Of a stretch of 64,000 nt of DNA, positions 1-10,702 are shown piece by piece. The position numbers were made by a program, and so were the translations under genes. Below the pieces are notes generated by a model. That model had not been told where the DNA came from. It worked only from the letters and a program-made list of their open reading frames with translations, and did no database searches. Source of the stretch: Symsagittifera roscoffensis (taxonomy: Eukaryota; Xenacoelomorpha; Acoela; Convolutidae). Position 1 is the stretch's first letter, and each line of letters begins with the position of its first letter. The stretch is from NCBI RefSeq assembly GCF_963678635.1, contig NC_087062.1, positions 72,013,345 through 72,077,344 on the forward strand, read 5' to 3'.

Positions 1-519
1 GGAAAATAATCAAAAATATTACAAATTGCGGGTTACGACCGCAGTACCATTTAGATAAACATCAAGATTTATGAGTTTAAGTTTATACGAATTTTTCAGT
101 CTTGAAAACTCATCTGCTTATTATCTAATCTGTCAGTATTAACACCAATGGCCTGGATTTATTTTCTTACTTTGAGATTTTGAATACTCGATTCTGATTG
201 GCTGAAAGTAAGCTTAAACTAATTTCAAGCATTCGGTCCTTCAAGCATGAGGGACGCCACCGTTTATAAATACTACTTTAGAACTGGTTCCACCAATAAA
301 AAAGAAAATTGGCGTGTTGCTTAACTAATTAATAACAAACACAATTTCTCCTAAAACTGTGAAACGGATGTTTGTATCTTGTGGGGGGAAAAGAAGATGA
401 GTCGTTCTCATTTTTGCATGCATGCGTTTCTGAATTCGTTAAAATGACCATCTATCTTATTGTTCCGACTTTCGATACGAAAGTAACGGAATATTTGTGC
501 TCGGGGTGGGTTTTTTTTT
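1..519. other. Non-coding, no feature recognised
   Basis: AT-rich DNA with stop codons in all frames. No open frame of useful length, no RNA gene and no clear repeat structure is seen before the dispersed repeat that begins near 520. Confidence 0.5.
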
Positions 520-980
520 CTAGCCATTTTTGACGGATTTTTTTTCATATCATTCGAAAAGTATTGTTGTCCTGAGCTTAAATTTGAAAAGATATTTCAC
601 CTGTGATCATTTTTCGTAAAGTTACGGGGGTTTAAAGATTGTCATTTTGGCCAATTTGGGACAATTAACGCGCGATATATTTCGCGCTATTAACGCGTAA
701 GCGGAGAGTTAATCCGTCTTAGAAATCGTTCCAAATTGGTTGAAAGAAGCTTGTTTGCCATAATTGATATGTTACAAGGAGCAAAATATATCCTTTTGTA
801 CTTAATATGGCGTGTGGGGGATGATTTTCATTTAAAAAAATCAAATTTTAGAAAAAAAAATTTCATTTTGTTTTATTTCATTCAATTTCTTAAATGTTAT
901 TACTGCTCTATAAACATTAAAAAGCTGTCGCAACATTCAGGGCTTCGCCCTGGTACGAGCAGTCTTGTTTCCATTTTGCA
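520..980 (+). repeat. Dispersed repeat, copy 1 (diverged pair with 1740-2130)
   Basis: This segment aligns in the same order with 1740-2130. Shared landmarks are a tract around TTTTGACGGA, a Y-GCGCGATAT-TCGCGCTAT block (near 670 and 1902), a GCGTGT block (near 810 and 1980) and a hairpin CAGGGCTTCGCCCTG near 940. In the second copy the hairpin is imperfect (CAGGTTTCGCCCTG). The 94-codon open frame across 736-1020 has no recognisable domain and is probably fortuitous. The family is not identified. Confidence 0.55.
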
Positions 981-1739
981 ATTTTCTTTTCATTTGGTAA
1001 CAGCTGAATGCTGCCTTTAAACCCGTAACTTCAATTTGGTGATGAAATATGTGTTCTCCACGTCAACTAGAATTTGATCCAAATAGCTTTGATTAATGAC
1101 AGAGAGGGATCTGATGTATTTTGCTACTCAGACTCAATTTAACTTAGTTCAAATTTCAAATTAATGTGCTCTATCTTAGTTGTGTACCCAATAAGGAAAA
1201 GACCGAACAATGGAAAAGCAATTTCAGGCAAAAGCAGCTATATACAGGCCATTAAAATTGACCGGTTGCAAAATCAGCAGATCGAAGACGCATTAAGAGA
1301 AAAGCTACACTTCAAGGATACCGAATATTGAATGGGAGCAAAAGCACAAAAACAAGACTGCTCGTATCAGGGCAAAGAATGATCACTGTTGAAATATCTT
1401 GTTGGTTTGAGCTCACGAAAACAATGTCTTCCGAATGATATGAAAAAATCCGTCGAATACTGCTGGTTAAAAAGTTGGTCTGGGGAATTTTTCTTCGAAA
1501 GGCGAAAGAAAAAATTTATTTGATCTAGCTTCGAAGAAAATGAATCAACATTTGTGCTCTGGTAGTAGATACGATAGAAAGGGCGATGGTTAAGTAGATC
1601 CGTTTTTTATCCTGTTTTCCGTTTATTAGATCCGTTTTTTTATGTTAAGTTATATCCGTTTTTTATTGAAAAGGCTTTAGTAGATACCATAGAAAGGACG
1701 ATTGTTAAGTAGATCCGTTTTTTATCCAGATTAATTTCG
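981..1739. other. Spacer between dispersed repeat copies
   Basis: Non-coding. Near 1348-1375 it contains a reverse-complement match to the tail of the repeat (ACAAGACTGCTCGTA followed by CAGGGC), so part of the repeat family is also present in inverted orientation. Near 1600-1725 a short GATCCGTTTTTTAT motif recurs several times. Short open stretches around 1260-1450 have no recognisable similarity. Confidence 0.35.
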
Positions 1740-2130
1740 ACTTTACAACTAGCCGCTTTTGACGGAAAATTTTAAAATAATTTTTAAAGTAATGCTGCCC
1801 TCAGCTCAAATTTATTGAAAACATGTTTCAACAGAGATCAATCTCTGCCAGGTTAGGGGGGTTTTAAGGTTACCAATTCAGCCAACTTGGGATACTTATC
1901 GCGCGATATGTATCGCGCTATGCTATTTCATCTATTATTTACAAAGCTAAATGTGAATTATACCATTTTGTACTTTACGTAGCGTGTCGGCTGGTTTTCA
2001 AAAAAAAATCGATAGAAACTTTCTTCTTTTTTGAAACCTCCGTCATTTCTCAAAGCACAGACTACGCTTTAGTCCTTTAAAAGCAGCCAAAACATTCCAG
2101 GTTTCGCCCTGATACAAGAATCCTGGTTTT
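1740..2130 (+). repeat. Dispersed repeat, copy 2
   Basis: Diverged direct copy of 520-980. The central TATCGCGCGATATGTATCGC block and the tail with the TTCGCCCTG half-hairpin are the best conserved parts. It ends about 110 bp before the left target duplication of MULE-1, so it looks like pre-existing flanking DNA and not part of that element. Confidence 0.5.
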
Positions 2131-2247
2131 AAATCTGCGCAAATTGTATCAGCAAAACTTTAATTCATTTTCTACTGCTTTTGAATTGAATTTTATGAAA
2201 AACAATTAGACAAATGGGATCTTCTAACGACCCTAGTTGGTTTCAAA

Positions 2248-4899
2248 GGTGTCCTACATCTTAATGACATACAATTTAACACCGTACATTTTAAAACTTA
2301 GTCATTTCACTACTAAACAATTTAAATCGACAACAATATAACTCATATTTTCCAGTTTAACACAGTACATTTTAACACCTAGTCACTTCACTATTAAAAT
2401 TGATGCTTTATGAATTCCTTATCTTAACTCTTATCACACCAAAGTTAACCCTGCAATTAACACGCGCACCATAATGAAAAACTTGGTTTATCTTAGTTAT
2501 ACATGCTAAAAGGAGGCTTCCCAATTTACTTAAGACTCTTATCTACAGGTTTGTAATTTATTTTCAATTAGACTTTTCGCTAAATCTTTATGATTACTAA
2601 AAAAGCTGCTTGTGCTAATTCAAAACAATTTGCCGTAAAAATTCTGACAAAAATTAAACGTGATAAACAAACGCAAACACAATAAACACATTATGATTGA
2701 GTCTTCTTTCGAGTTCACAGTTTCATCTAAAAACAAGCCAATTCTTATAGCGTCCGGCCATGAATTTTATTTCAAGCGGAAAAATAAGTTTACAATAAAC
2801 TGGATTTGCTCAAAATATCAAACACATAAATGTCGAGCAACTGTTATTACTGAAAATAACGAATTAATCGAGACGCGTGGAGAGCATAATCACGACATTT
2901 CAGCGGGAAAATCGGAGGCCCGAAATGTCATAAAGCATATAGAAGATCTCAGCGAGAGATTTACCCCGACTGTTGCAGTTGCCAGTGCGGTTTTGCCAAT
3001 TACCAACGATTTGGCTACTCAGTTTGCTCTCCCAAGTAAAGACAAGCTGATCCGAACGGCTGCTCGCACTCGTAAGCAGCTAGATGTAAATATGCCGCCC
3101 ATCCCCGTTGCGCGAAATTTCGAGATCCCTGAAATTTTTGAAAATTTTATCCGGTATGACAGTGGATCAAATGATCATGAGCGAATCATTTTGTGCGGCG
3201 ACCCCGAAATGCTGAGAGTTCTGGAGAAGTCATCTTTCTGGTTAGCCGATGGAACTTTCAAAATTACCCCAAAAATGTTCTATCAGCTTTATTCAATTCA
3301 TGTTAGTGTATCTGGCATTGCGCCAGCTTGCATTTACGCCTTCCTCCCTAACAAAACCGAAAAAACCTACAATCGCTTCCTGCAGGCGTTAACTGATTTA
3401 GCACCCAACTGCCGGCCTGAAAAAATTTTGTTAGATTTTGAGCAAGCTGCTCTTCAGTCCTTCCAAAAAACATTCCCCGAAGCACATTTATCGGGTTGTT
3501 TTTTTCATCTCTCCCGGAGTTACATGAGAAAAATTAATGAATTGGGCCAGAAAGTTACCTACGAAACAAATCACGATTTAGCACTGGCTTTAAAAATGCT
3601 GCCATCCCTGGCATTTGAGAAAAACGTAAAGATCGGCGATTCCTATGACATGATTGTTCAAGAAATTCAAAATGTATGCGACAGAAATTGCTTAGAACCC
3701 GAGAAAATAGAGAAAATTGACGATTTGTGTCTGTACTTCGGCTCTACTTATATAAAAAGCTTGGTGCCAAACCGTGAGGTTTCATTCCCACCCTCCCTTT
3801 GGAACCAGCGAGATGCGGCCGTGATGGGGATTGCTCGATCAACAAATGCTGTCGAGGGATGGCATTTCGGGATTCAATCATATTTCAGCGGAGCCCACCC
3901 AAATATGTGGAAAGTAGTGGGTAGCCTGCAAAAAGACGCTTCCGTACAAAAACTCAACTTTTTTGATGCATCGAGTGGCCATAAATTCACAAAAAAGAAA
4001 AAGTATCGAGTTTTAAATGAAAGAGTACAAAACATAATGTCCGTTTACGAAGACAAAACTGATCTGTACTTTTTCAGAGCGTTATCTAGTTTGTGCTAAA
4101 CCATTGTAAATTTATTTCATTTTTGTTTATTCTTTCGTATTATTAAAATTCAAATTTTAATCCTACTGAAATTTATGTCAGCTTTTTTTGAAAAGACGTT
4201 TCCTTGCAGACTCCCGGAAACGTAACTAAACGCAAGAACATGACTCGTGCCTTAGCAATTTACTCCCAAGACAATCGCCCTTATTTTCGGGATGCTAGGT
4301 TGGGACAACGGGCTGGCAAACCCTTTAGCTTTGCGTTTGTGTGCCAACAGTTCAAAAAAAGCTGACAAATCGATCAGGTCATAAGTTTAAGTTCGAGAAT
4401 GATTCTAAAAATAATGATTTTAAGGCTTTTGGCATTGGTTAAACCATTTTTTAATTTCTATACCGGCTAAAAATGTCTAGAAAATCAGGCCATATTAGTC
4501 AAAGGACGTCTAATTATTTGCGGGCTTTTGAAGTTCATTGAACTATTGCTTGTTTTTGGTTCATTTTGGAATGATTCATTGAAAATATTGGCAAGGCCAT
4601 TTCATTTTGGTTTGAAACGTTTCATTGAAATCATTTGCAAGGTCATTTCTATTCAAAACTTACGCGAATTAAGTAGCGCAAATTTTTCTGGCTATAAATG
4701 GCAAAAATTTCTCTCGTTTAATTCTTTGATGGTTACCGAAATCCCCTTTGAAGTAAGTTTTCTTTTCATTTTGGATTAAAACGGTGTTAAGTCATAGAAA
4801 TTGTTTTAAAACGTAGCGATGTTATATTGCTAAGGCAATAAAAAGTAGGGAGTGAAATTGTAGGGTGTTAAGTTGTTTAGAGTGAAAAAGGGGGGAACC
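2248..4899 (+). mobile_element. MULE-1, complete Mutator-like DNA transposon
   Basis: Complete 2,652-bp element flanked by a perfect 9-bp direct repeat, GGTTTCAAA at 2239-2247 and again at 4900-4908. This matches the 8-11 bp target duplications known for Mutator-like elements. The end upstream of the transposase begins GGTGTCCTAC; the other end, read inward, begins GGTTCCCCCC. There is no long perfect terminal inverted repeat. Instead both subterminal regions carry spaced copies of a TTAACACC-like motif in opposite orientation (near 2276 and 2355, inverted near 4781 and 4864). A single long frame inside encodes the transposase. The intact frame plus the perfect target duplication suggest a recent insertion. 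Homology with MULE-2 extends past the gene to about 4360. Confidence 0.85.
2693..4099 (+). CDS. MULE transposase with FLYWCH-type zinc finger
   Basis: Predicted transposase of MULE-1, 468 residues from the first ATG at 2693; the frame is open slightly further upstream but without an ATG. Residues about 5-70 form a FLYWCH-like zinc finger (Cys39, Cys47, His65, His67), expected to bind DNA. The catalytic region has the MULE layout: Asp186 in the ADGTF motif, Asp248 in the LLDFEQAA motif, a C-x2-H motif (Cys269, His272) typical of this superfamily, and Glu388 in the NAVEGWH motif. These make a plausible DDE triad. The basic C-terminus includes a FTKKKKYR stretch. No frameshift or internal stop is seen, unlike the related copies at 12.6-13.7 and 17.5-18.9 kb. 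It probably acts in the nucleus in cut-and-paste transposition. Domestication is possible, but the element ends and target duplication argue for a mobile gene. Confidence 0.85.
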   Translation: MIESSFEFTVSSKNKPILIASGHEFYFKRKNKFTINWICSKYQTHKCRATVITENNELIETRGEHNHDISAGKSEARNVIKHIEDLSERFTPTVAVASAVLPITNDLATQFALPSKDKLIRTAARTRKQLDVNMPPIPVARNFEIPEIFENFIRYDSGSNDHERIILCGDPEMLRVLEKSSFWLADGTFKITPKMFYQLYSIHVSVSGIAPACIYAFLPNKTEKTYNRFLQALTDLAPNCRPEKILLDFEQAALQSFQKTFPEAHLSGCFFHLSRSYMRKINELGQKVTYETNHDLALALKMLPSLAFEKNVKIGDSYDMIVQEIQNVCDRNCLEPEKIEKIDDLCLYFGSTYIKSLVPNREVSFPPSLWNQRDAAVMGIARSTNAVEGWHFGIQSYFSGAHPNMWKVVGSLQKDASVQKLNFFDASSGHKFTKKKKYRVLNERVQNIMSVYEDKTDLYFFRALSSLC

Positions 4900-4908
4900 G
4901 GTTTCAAA

Positions 4909-7192
4909 TAGTCCATCATTCGGTTCCCCATGATGAGAAACACCATCATCTACTTTAAATACAAAGAAAAAAGAAAAAATGCGTGTTTTATTATTTTTAT
5001 TTATGAACAACAATTAGTAAAGAAAAAACTCGATACCCGATAAGCAATAGCTTACATTGCATCTCGAAATTTGTGCTCACTGGATGTCTCGATTTTCTCA
5101 CAAAATCTCTCCATGCAATTTATAGCTGTTGCTTATCAACTACTTTAATGGGTAGCGCACGTGGGCTTTCATGGCTGTCATTTACCAAAAAGTTTCGCAG
5201 AGAGTTATATGATTTTTACAGAAGCGAAATTGCGCTTCGCAAACTCAAGTGAGGGAAACGCAAAAAAAAGCTCTACACAGGCAAAACAAAGTGAAATTTA
5301 AAAAAATATTAAAATTACACCTTGAATTTTTGTTTGATATTAAGAGTATCACCTTTTTACATCTGCTCTACGACCGATTGTAATTTTACTAACTCTAACC
5401 ACGTATAAAGTAGCTAAATTTCTATCAAACTGCCTCTGTTATGCAGCAAAGATTCGACCAGAAAAATTCAAAGTTAATTAAATGATTTGGATATGAATAT
5501 GCGACCTGTTGATTAGAGTCTTCCATCTTTGCATCCGCGCCAAGTTCACTTGGAAGTTACCTAGTGGCCCAGCTAATGCTGATTCTCCCTGTTCTAATAT
5601 TTTTAAATAAAATGTTGTGGTGATACGGAAAAATGTAATTTTCAAAGTTTCAAAAATGGACTTTATAATAAACCCTAATGTTTATCTTCTTAAGTAGGGA
5701 TTAAACCGCTTAGAGGAAAGACAAAACTACTATACCCTCTTTCAATTGAAGTCTATCTCATATTTGGCTAGGAAGTTTTCGAAAAAAGTGAAAACATTCG
5801 CGAAACCGGTCAATTATTCTAAAACTTTACCGTGGAAAGGTAAAAACGATTTTTCCAAAACCATATCAAGTTTTCTAGAAAAAAGACAAGGTAAAACAGA
5901 CAACGTAGGGAAACTCTAAGCACCATGTTAGTTGTAATGAGCTATCAACCTCAGAATCAGCATGTTAGTTTTAGGGCATAGCCTCTTATGCCGGTAAAAT
6001 TCGCATAATGATATTTTTTTTCGGTTGAACCCTTAATCTCCAATTTGGTAGGGTAGTTTTTGTGAATAGTCAAAATGTTTGGGTAAAATTAAACAGAACT
6101 TCATAAATGGGCTTGTTTGAGGCCGTAACGTTTTTATTCGAAATTTAGGGAATATACGCTTGAGAATGGGAGATCCCCATAACTTGTTCTGTTGATTGAA
6201 ATCTTAATCTCAGTTTTGAGCCTTTAATATTTGAGGAAATGAAAAAAAAATCAAAACGAATAGGCCGAAAACCCCCCTACTTAAGCTTTCGAAGGCCGTA
6301 GAACATGAGATAAAATGAAACGAGAATAAAAATTTATGCGAGCACAGTTTTTCTATTTGTACCATTTTTTCGGCACAGTAGTTTTTTGCTGCAAATCAGT
6401 AAAACAGTACAGTTTTGACAAAACTTGAAATTTTTGCGAAAAGTGCTAAAATTTTCCACAACATCGCAAAAAAAAAACGGAAAACAAAAAATCCTACACA
6501 TTTTACAGTTTTTTTTAGGAAATGCACTATATTATTACGGGATTGGTAAAAACGAACCATTTTTACTCAATTGAGCCTCAAACTAACTTTTTGGCCAATT
6601 TTCTGAGCATAAATTTCAGAAAAAGATGCTAAATGCGTTTTTAATTGTCATTTATTTTGCATTTTTTGCCAGTTTCGAGCTTGATTTAACGCTCGGGAAT
6701 CAGCCCTGCTTTTTAAGGAAACTCAGTCCAACTTTGTAGGAAAAAATTTCAATTTTATTTTTTATCCTTTTGGGTGGTGGGGGGGGGGGGGGGGGGAGTG
6801 GATAGGATATAGCCGTAAAGAACCCATTTTCATGATACAATTTTTTTTAACACAGAATCTAACATGAGCCAAAATTACAGCAGCAACATATGCCATTAAA
6901 TTAAACAAGCTTAAATATGATTAAATTTAAATATACCAAAAGTGCCACCAAATGAGCCTTTTTAATTGCGACTTAGGTTAGAAAAAACTCTTCGTAAAAA
7001 TACACTACGCTCCGTTGTGTAATCAAGATAATCTGTTTGAACTGGGCATCGACTTATAATGTTCCGTCAAACTGGGTACTCGTCAAAACAAGTGTTGAGA
7101 AAATCTTTTCTTAAGCATAAGATAGGAAAAATATTTTTATATTTTTATAAACATAAGAAAACGCGTTTCGAATCAAATCGAGACAGTCAAAA
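4909..7192. other. Intergenic, no gene recognised
   Basis: About 2.3 kb of AT-rich DNA between MULE-1 and the 3' end of METAP1D. It contains one copy of a short dispersed repeat near 5220-5340 (listed separately) and an 18-base G run near 6779-6796. No open frame shows a recognisable domain. The 3' UTR of METAP1D should lie just below 7193; no clear AATAAA on the minus strand was found there. Confidence 0.5.
5222..5340 (+). repeat. Short dispersed repeat (GAAGC / GCTTCGC family)
   Basis: Starts with GAAGCGAAATTGCGCTTCGC, a small inverted repeat, followed by an AAACTC..GTGAG block, an A-rich tract, AGCTCTA and a CTTGAATT tail. The same order is seen at 38868-38960, and parts recur at 30944-30982 (inverted), 39302-39420, 48185-48360, 51835-51880 and 53128-53290. 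The family is not recognised; a small non-autonomous element is likely. Confidence 0.45.
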
Positions 7193-7780
7193 CTAAGTGA
7201 GTATTTCTGGTCCGTTCTTAGTGATCAAAACTGTATGTTCGAACTGGGCACTTCTGGCCAGGGGAACAGTAGAAGTGCACGTCCAGCCATCCTCCAGAAT
7301 AGTCACTGGCGAATCACATTCCATCAAAATCGGCTCAATCGTCAAAGTCTGTCCTTCCACGAAAGTGTGTCCAGTATCCCCCGAGCCCAACTTCGTGTGC
7401 AAATTAGGAGCGGCATGAAATTCAGACCCGATTCCATGCGAACAAAAGTTAGAGTCAAAAACAAATTTACAATCCGGATTCTTAGCCAAAAACACATCCA
7501 GCTCGCTTTGAAAGGATTTTTGAACATCAAATACTGTGTTTCCTGGTGTGCACGATTCAATTCCCTTCAGCATGATTTGTTCACACACGGACACCAAGTC
7601 GCGCCCTGATTGGTCCAAAACTTCGCCAACCACAAATGTTCGTGAAGTATCGCCATGGTATCCGTCCACAAAAAGAGTGACATCAACGTTGATTATGTCA
7701 GAGTTACGTAATCGAGTATCGTCTGGAATTCCATGGCAGACTATGTTGTTAATTGACGTGCAGCAAGATTTAGGGAAACC
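7193..7780 (-). CDS. METAP1D: METAP1D exon 3 (catalytic core, terminal exon)
   Basis: Terminal exon of methionine aminopeptidase 1D, a mitochondrial metalloprotease that removes the initiator methionine. It encodes 195 residues and stops at 7193-7195. It opens at a strong acceptor (T-rich tract, TTTCAG, then GGTTTCCC), giving the family motif GFPKSCCTSIN. All metal ligands are present: Asp in INVDVTLF, Asp in HGDTSRTF, His in CSHGIG, Glu in LTIEPI and Glu in AQFEHT. The substrate-contacting His is in the VCHGIP motif. Entry phase is 0, matching the AAG codon that ends either exon 2 copy. Joined to exons 1 and 2 it gives a 330-residue enzyme. The intron before it is 2.7 kb from exon 2A or 7.6 kb from exon 2B. 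Confidence 0.93.
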   Translation of the reverse strand, partial: GFPKSCCTSINNIVCHGIPDDTRLRNSDIINVDVTLFVDGYHGDTSRTFVVGEVLDQSGRDLVSVCEQIMLKGIESCTPGNTVFDVQKSFQSELDVFLAKNPDCKFVFDSNFCSHGIGSEFHAAPNLHTKLGSGDTGHTFVEGQTLTIEPILMECDSPVTILEDGWTCTSTVPLARSAQFEHTVLITKNGPEILT

Positions 7781-8827
7781 CTGAAATGAAAAAAAAACCG
7801 GTTCAATTACAGTTTTAATGTGAAAGAGAGGGGTTCTTTGCAGTTGTCTGATGCCATGTTAATCCGTTGATGCTCAATTTTCAACAGTTGGGGAGATTAG
7901 AGCAAACATAGTCGGTTTCTTTTGCAAGTAGCACAGAATGTTCTTACCACACATTTTTTCAAAATCGGCTGGAAAAAAAATTGTCAAAGCTGGAAATAGC
8001 ATCCGACGGGTAGCGCATCCAGAATGAAGTTTAATTTTTCAAATTTGCAACTGAAACTCAAATTAATGCGTGTCGCATCAAATTAAGAAATTATTTCATT
8101 TGCGCATGCTAAGCGGCACGCATGGAACTCGCTGTCTACCCTTTTTGCGGGGCTAGGTCTTTTACCAGACCGACCTTTTACCAGACCACAATGTAATAAT
8201 TCAATTAAGATAAATTTAAGTTTAGAAGATTCAAAAAGGAAGCGGTTAGAACAAACAAAACTTAGCTGAGAAAACCGTGAAATCATTGTTTTACGGTTTA
8301 TGTTTGTTGTTTGTTTTACGTGTTATTACGGCTAAATGCCTGATGTTACCCCCCCCCCCCCCCCCCCCCCACCTCACTCAAACATGAATTTTATGGTCTA
8401 ACGAGTGGTTTTACAAGGTTAATTATGAAGACCAAATATGTTTCTCGTAACCTAGCTAGTCTGCATGTCAAATTTCAAGACAATCGGACAAAGTGAACAG
8501 TAATTTCAAATATAAAAATTTGCAGGTGGGGGGAAAAAGGAAAAAGAGCCCATAATTGGATTGGCTTATTTATCATCAAAATTCGATTTTGGCAATTTTT
8601 TTGAATTTTCCAACTTAAAATGCTGAGACGGAAGGTTTTACGAAACAAAGAAACATAAAATTTGTTTTAAAATATACTGCGACATCTTTCTGAATGGCGA
8701 AATCATTATTAGTTAACATTTCAGCCCTATGTGTCTTATTCCCAAGGGACCACTTTATCATAGTAGCAACCATACGGTTATGCGGCTCCGTGGGTACGCA
8801 CTTTTCATGTGCCCCGAACTTAACCAT
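7781..8827. other. METAP1D intron, unduplicated part
   Basis: Intronic DNA between exon 3 and the start of the tandem duplication at 8828. It holds a 22-base C run near 8349-8370 and no recognisable gene. The sequence just before 8828 (CCGAACTTAACCAT) is the single-copy left flank of the duplication. Confidence 0.55.
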
Positions 8828-9009
8828 ACCTGTGCTAAGTGGTTGTTGGCTTAATCGCATGCCTGTTTGCTATTTGTTGTTAGCTAAACTAAACTAAACA
8901 TGCAGGTTTTATTATATCAATCAACATTACTTCTTACAGAGATCGTTTTATCAAGGTTAGCACAAGATCTGCACTAGTTCATAATAACAGCTAAATACAC
9001 TTCTCTCAA

Positions 9010-9082
9010 GTCTCCGTAGCGCAGTGGATAGCGCGCTGGACTTCTAATCCAGAGGTCGCGGGTTCGAATCCCGCCGGAGATG
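9010..9082 (+). tRNA. tRNA-Arg (anticodon TCT), copy A
   Basis: A 73-nt cloverleaf with all arms. Acceptor stem GTCTCCG pairs with CGGAGAT (first pair G-U), D stem GCGC with GCGC, anticodon stem CTGGA with TCCAG around loop CTTCTAA (anticodon TCT, reads AGA), and T stem GCGGG with CCCGC around TTCGAAT. The discriminator is G at 9082. The internal B box GGTTCGAATCC is intact, and TTTT at 9085-9088 can end RNA polymerase III transcription. There is no intron. It lies antisense inside the METAP1D intron and is duplicated at 13928-14000. Confidence 0.93.
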
Positions 9083-9222
9083 AATTTTGCTTTCGTTTCA
9101 CACTTTTTACTTTCTTACATTTATTTGTTTCTGCTTTACCAGCCTGATAAAAGGAAACAACCCCCCCCCTTTTACAGCCAAAACCCAAATATACGGCAAT
9201 TATTTAGGACCAAACCAAGACC

Positions 9223-9290
9223 AAGTTAACATCCTTCCTCCTCCAAAGTTAACATCCTTCCTCCTCCAAAGTTAACATCCTTCCTCCTCC
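9223..9290 (+). repeat. 24-bp minisatellite, three units
   Basis: Three near-identical units built on AAGTTAACATCCTTCCTCC. A partly complementary GGGGGAGGCTGTTAACTT follows at 9310-9330, so the tract could fold back. It is also present in the right copy near 14140-14207. Confidence 0.6.
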
Positions 9291-9490
9291 CCTTCCCCCC
9301 AATCCGTTTAGGGGGGAGGCTGTTAACTTGGGTGAGGGTTCGAATTTTCAGCCAATCAGAAAAGAACATTTCACTTTACACGTAGTGCTAAGCAAATTTA
9401 GTTTAAATTGAACGCTCGGGTGGAGGATCTGAATTTGGTCTATTTGGGTGGGGAGGGGAGGGAGGGTGAATTCCCATAGGTTCCAATGTT

Positions 9491-9751
9491 CATAGGTTCC
9501 AAAATAAAAAATCAGTCGCATAAGTTCCAAAATTTATCTTCTTGAATTCTGATTGGTTGAAATTTGAGCCAACGAATTTATGGATTGATTGTTTACTGTT
9601 CAACCAGCATAAACTCAAGCTGCAGAATAGTGACCGCCGCAGCCGCGCCAACGTGTTGCGAGCTTGCCACCAAAGGGTCGGCTAATTTAGTCTTTTGATC
9701 AATTGAAAAGATTTGGAACTTATGCGACTGCTTTTTTATTTTGGAACCTAT
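9491..9751. repeat. Inverted-repeat element (MITE-like), copy A
   Basis: Two arms of about 40 bp face each other: 9491-9532 (from CATAGGTTCCAAAAT to TAAGTTCCAAA) and 9712-9751 (from TTTGGAACTTATGCG to TTTGGAACCTAT). A repeat of the arm motif continues to about 9776. The spacer differs from copy B: A keeps about 79 bp bounded by GCCAACG repeats that B lacks. No target duplication was identified. Confidence 0.6.
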
Positions 9752-10451
9752 GGGACTGATTTTTTATTTTGGCACCTATGAATACGCGGGAGGGAGGATG
9801 TTTACTTGATCCATTAATTACATCAAGACACGCCGCCTCTCGGTCGTTGTTTCCTTGTTTCCTCTCATAGCCCTCTAATGACTACTGAGTCAGGTTAATT
9901 AAAACTCACTGAAAAATTGAAAATTGAAGGAAAAAGCCGTTTACATAATCGGACATTATTGCAAACGAAATTCACAGGTAAAGATTTGCTATCATCCCCG
10001 CATTCGAATTTCCGGCACGCATTCGACTTTCACCCCCGCAACTTTAAAAAAAAACAACGGCTCTTTTTCTTTTTCCTTTGAGCGGATTTTTTTTAGCTCG
10101 ACCAAAATGATTTTCCGAGCTCTCCTAAATTCGCAGGCAAAAGCTCTCCTAAATTCGTCAGGCCCTTTTTAAAAAATATTTACCAAAAAATCGCGTTTTT
10201 TCGGCGCGACCGTCAGCCAAAAATGGATATCTCAAAACAGTAGAAAGTTCCCCCCACCCCCAAATCTGCCCGTGGTTAATTTTTTTTTCAACAAAATAGC
10301 TTCGAGCTTTTAAAAAAACCGTGAAATTAACAGCGTAAATTAGTGTTCGGAAGTTTTTGCTCTGCTTAATACCTGCTGTCGAAAAATGAGTGGTAATCCA
10401 TCTTTTATAAGCTGAGACAGTGCAAACTAATCCTCAACTATGAAAAGGTAC

Positions 10452-10642
10452 CTTGTATGCTAGGGGGGACGGATATGCGCCACACTTGATGGCCTCATTG
10501 TACACTAGCAGATCTATCTCCTCACATGATAATCCCTCACAGATACTGTTGGCCACTAACTGCAGCACATGTCTGGCCACTCCTCCAGCTTCCCTCATCC
10601 CATCCAGACCAGCCTCACTCAAATGCACCTCCCTGTTCACAC
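10452..10642 (-). CDS. METAP1D: METAP1D exon 2, copy A
   Basis: Internal exon of 191 nt encoding the start of the aminopeptidase fold, including AGLDGMREAGGVARHV, CEEIDLLVYNEAI and GAYPSPLAYK. The last segment is the conserved AYPSPL motif just before GFPKS in exon 3. The minus-strand acceptor is TCTGTTTAG before GTGTGAACAGG, and the donor is AAG then GTACCT at 10451. Entry phase is 1 and exit phase 0. It differs from copy B (15366-15556) at only two residues, Gly/Val and Leu/Ile. Because 191 is not a multiple of three, joining copy B to copy A would read AAG GTG TGA and stop, so only one copy can be used per mRNA. Which copy is used cannot be told from the sequence. Confidence 0.88.
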
Positions 10643-10702
10643 CTAAACAGATACCATGCTACAAATATGATAATTGGGTCCTACAAAAAGCATCGATGTT
10701 AG

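Noticed and set aside
520-2130. LTR retrotransposon with LTRs at 520-980 and 1740-2130
   Set aside because: The repeats are too diverged. There are no TG/CA ends, no primer-binding site and no gag or pol sequence between them.
9087-9275. Small gene after the tRNA (and twin at 14005-14193)
   Set aside because: The frame runs through a minisatellite and differs between copies without coding constraint.
10434-10640. Stand-alone small gene of 68 codons (and its twin at 15348-15554)
   Set aside because: The frames begin at a GTG inside exon 2 of METAP1D and end in the intron; splice signals define the true borders.
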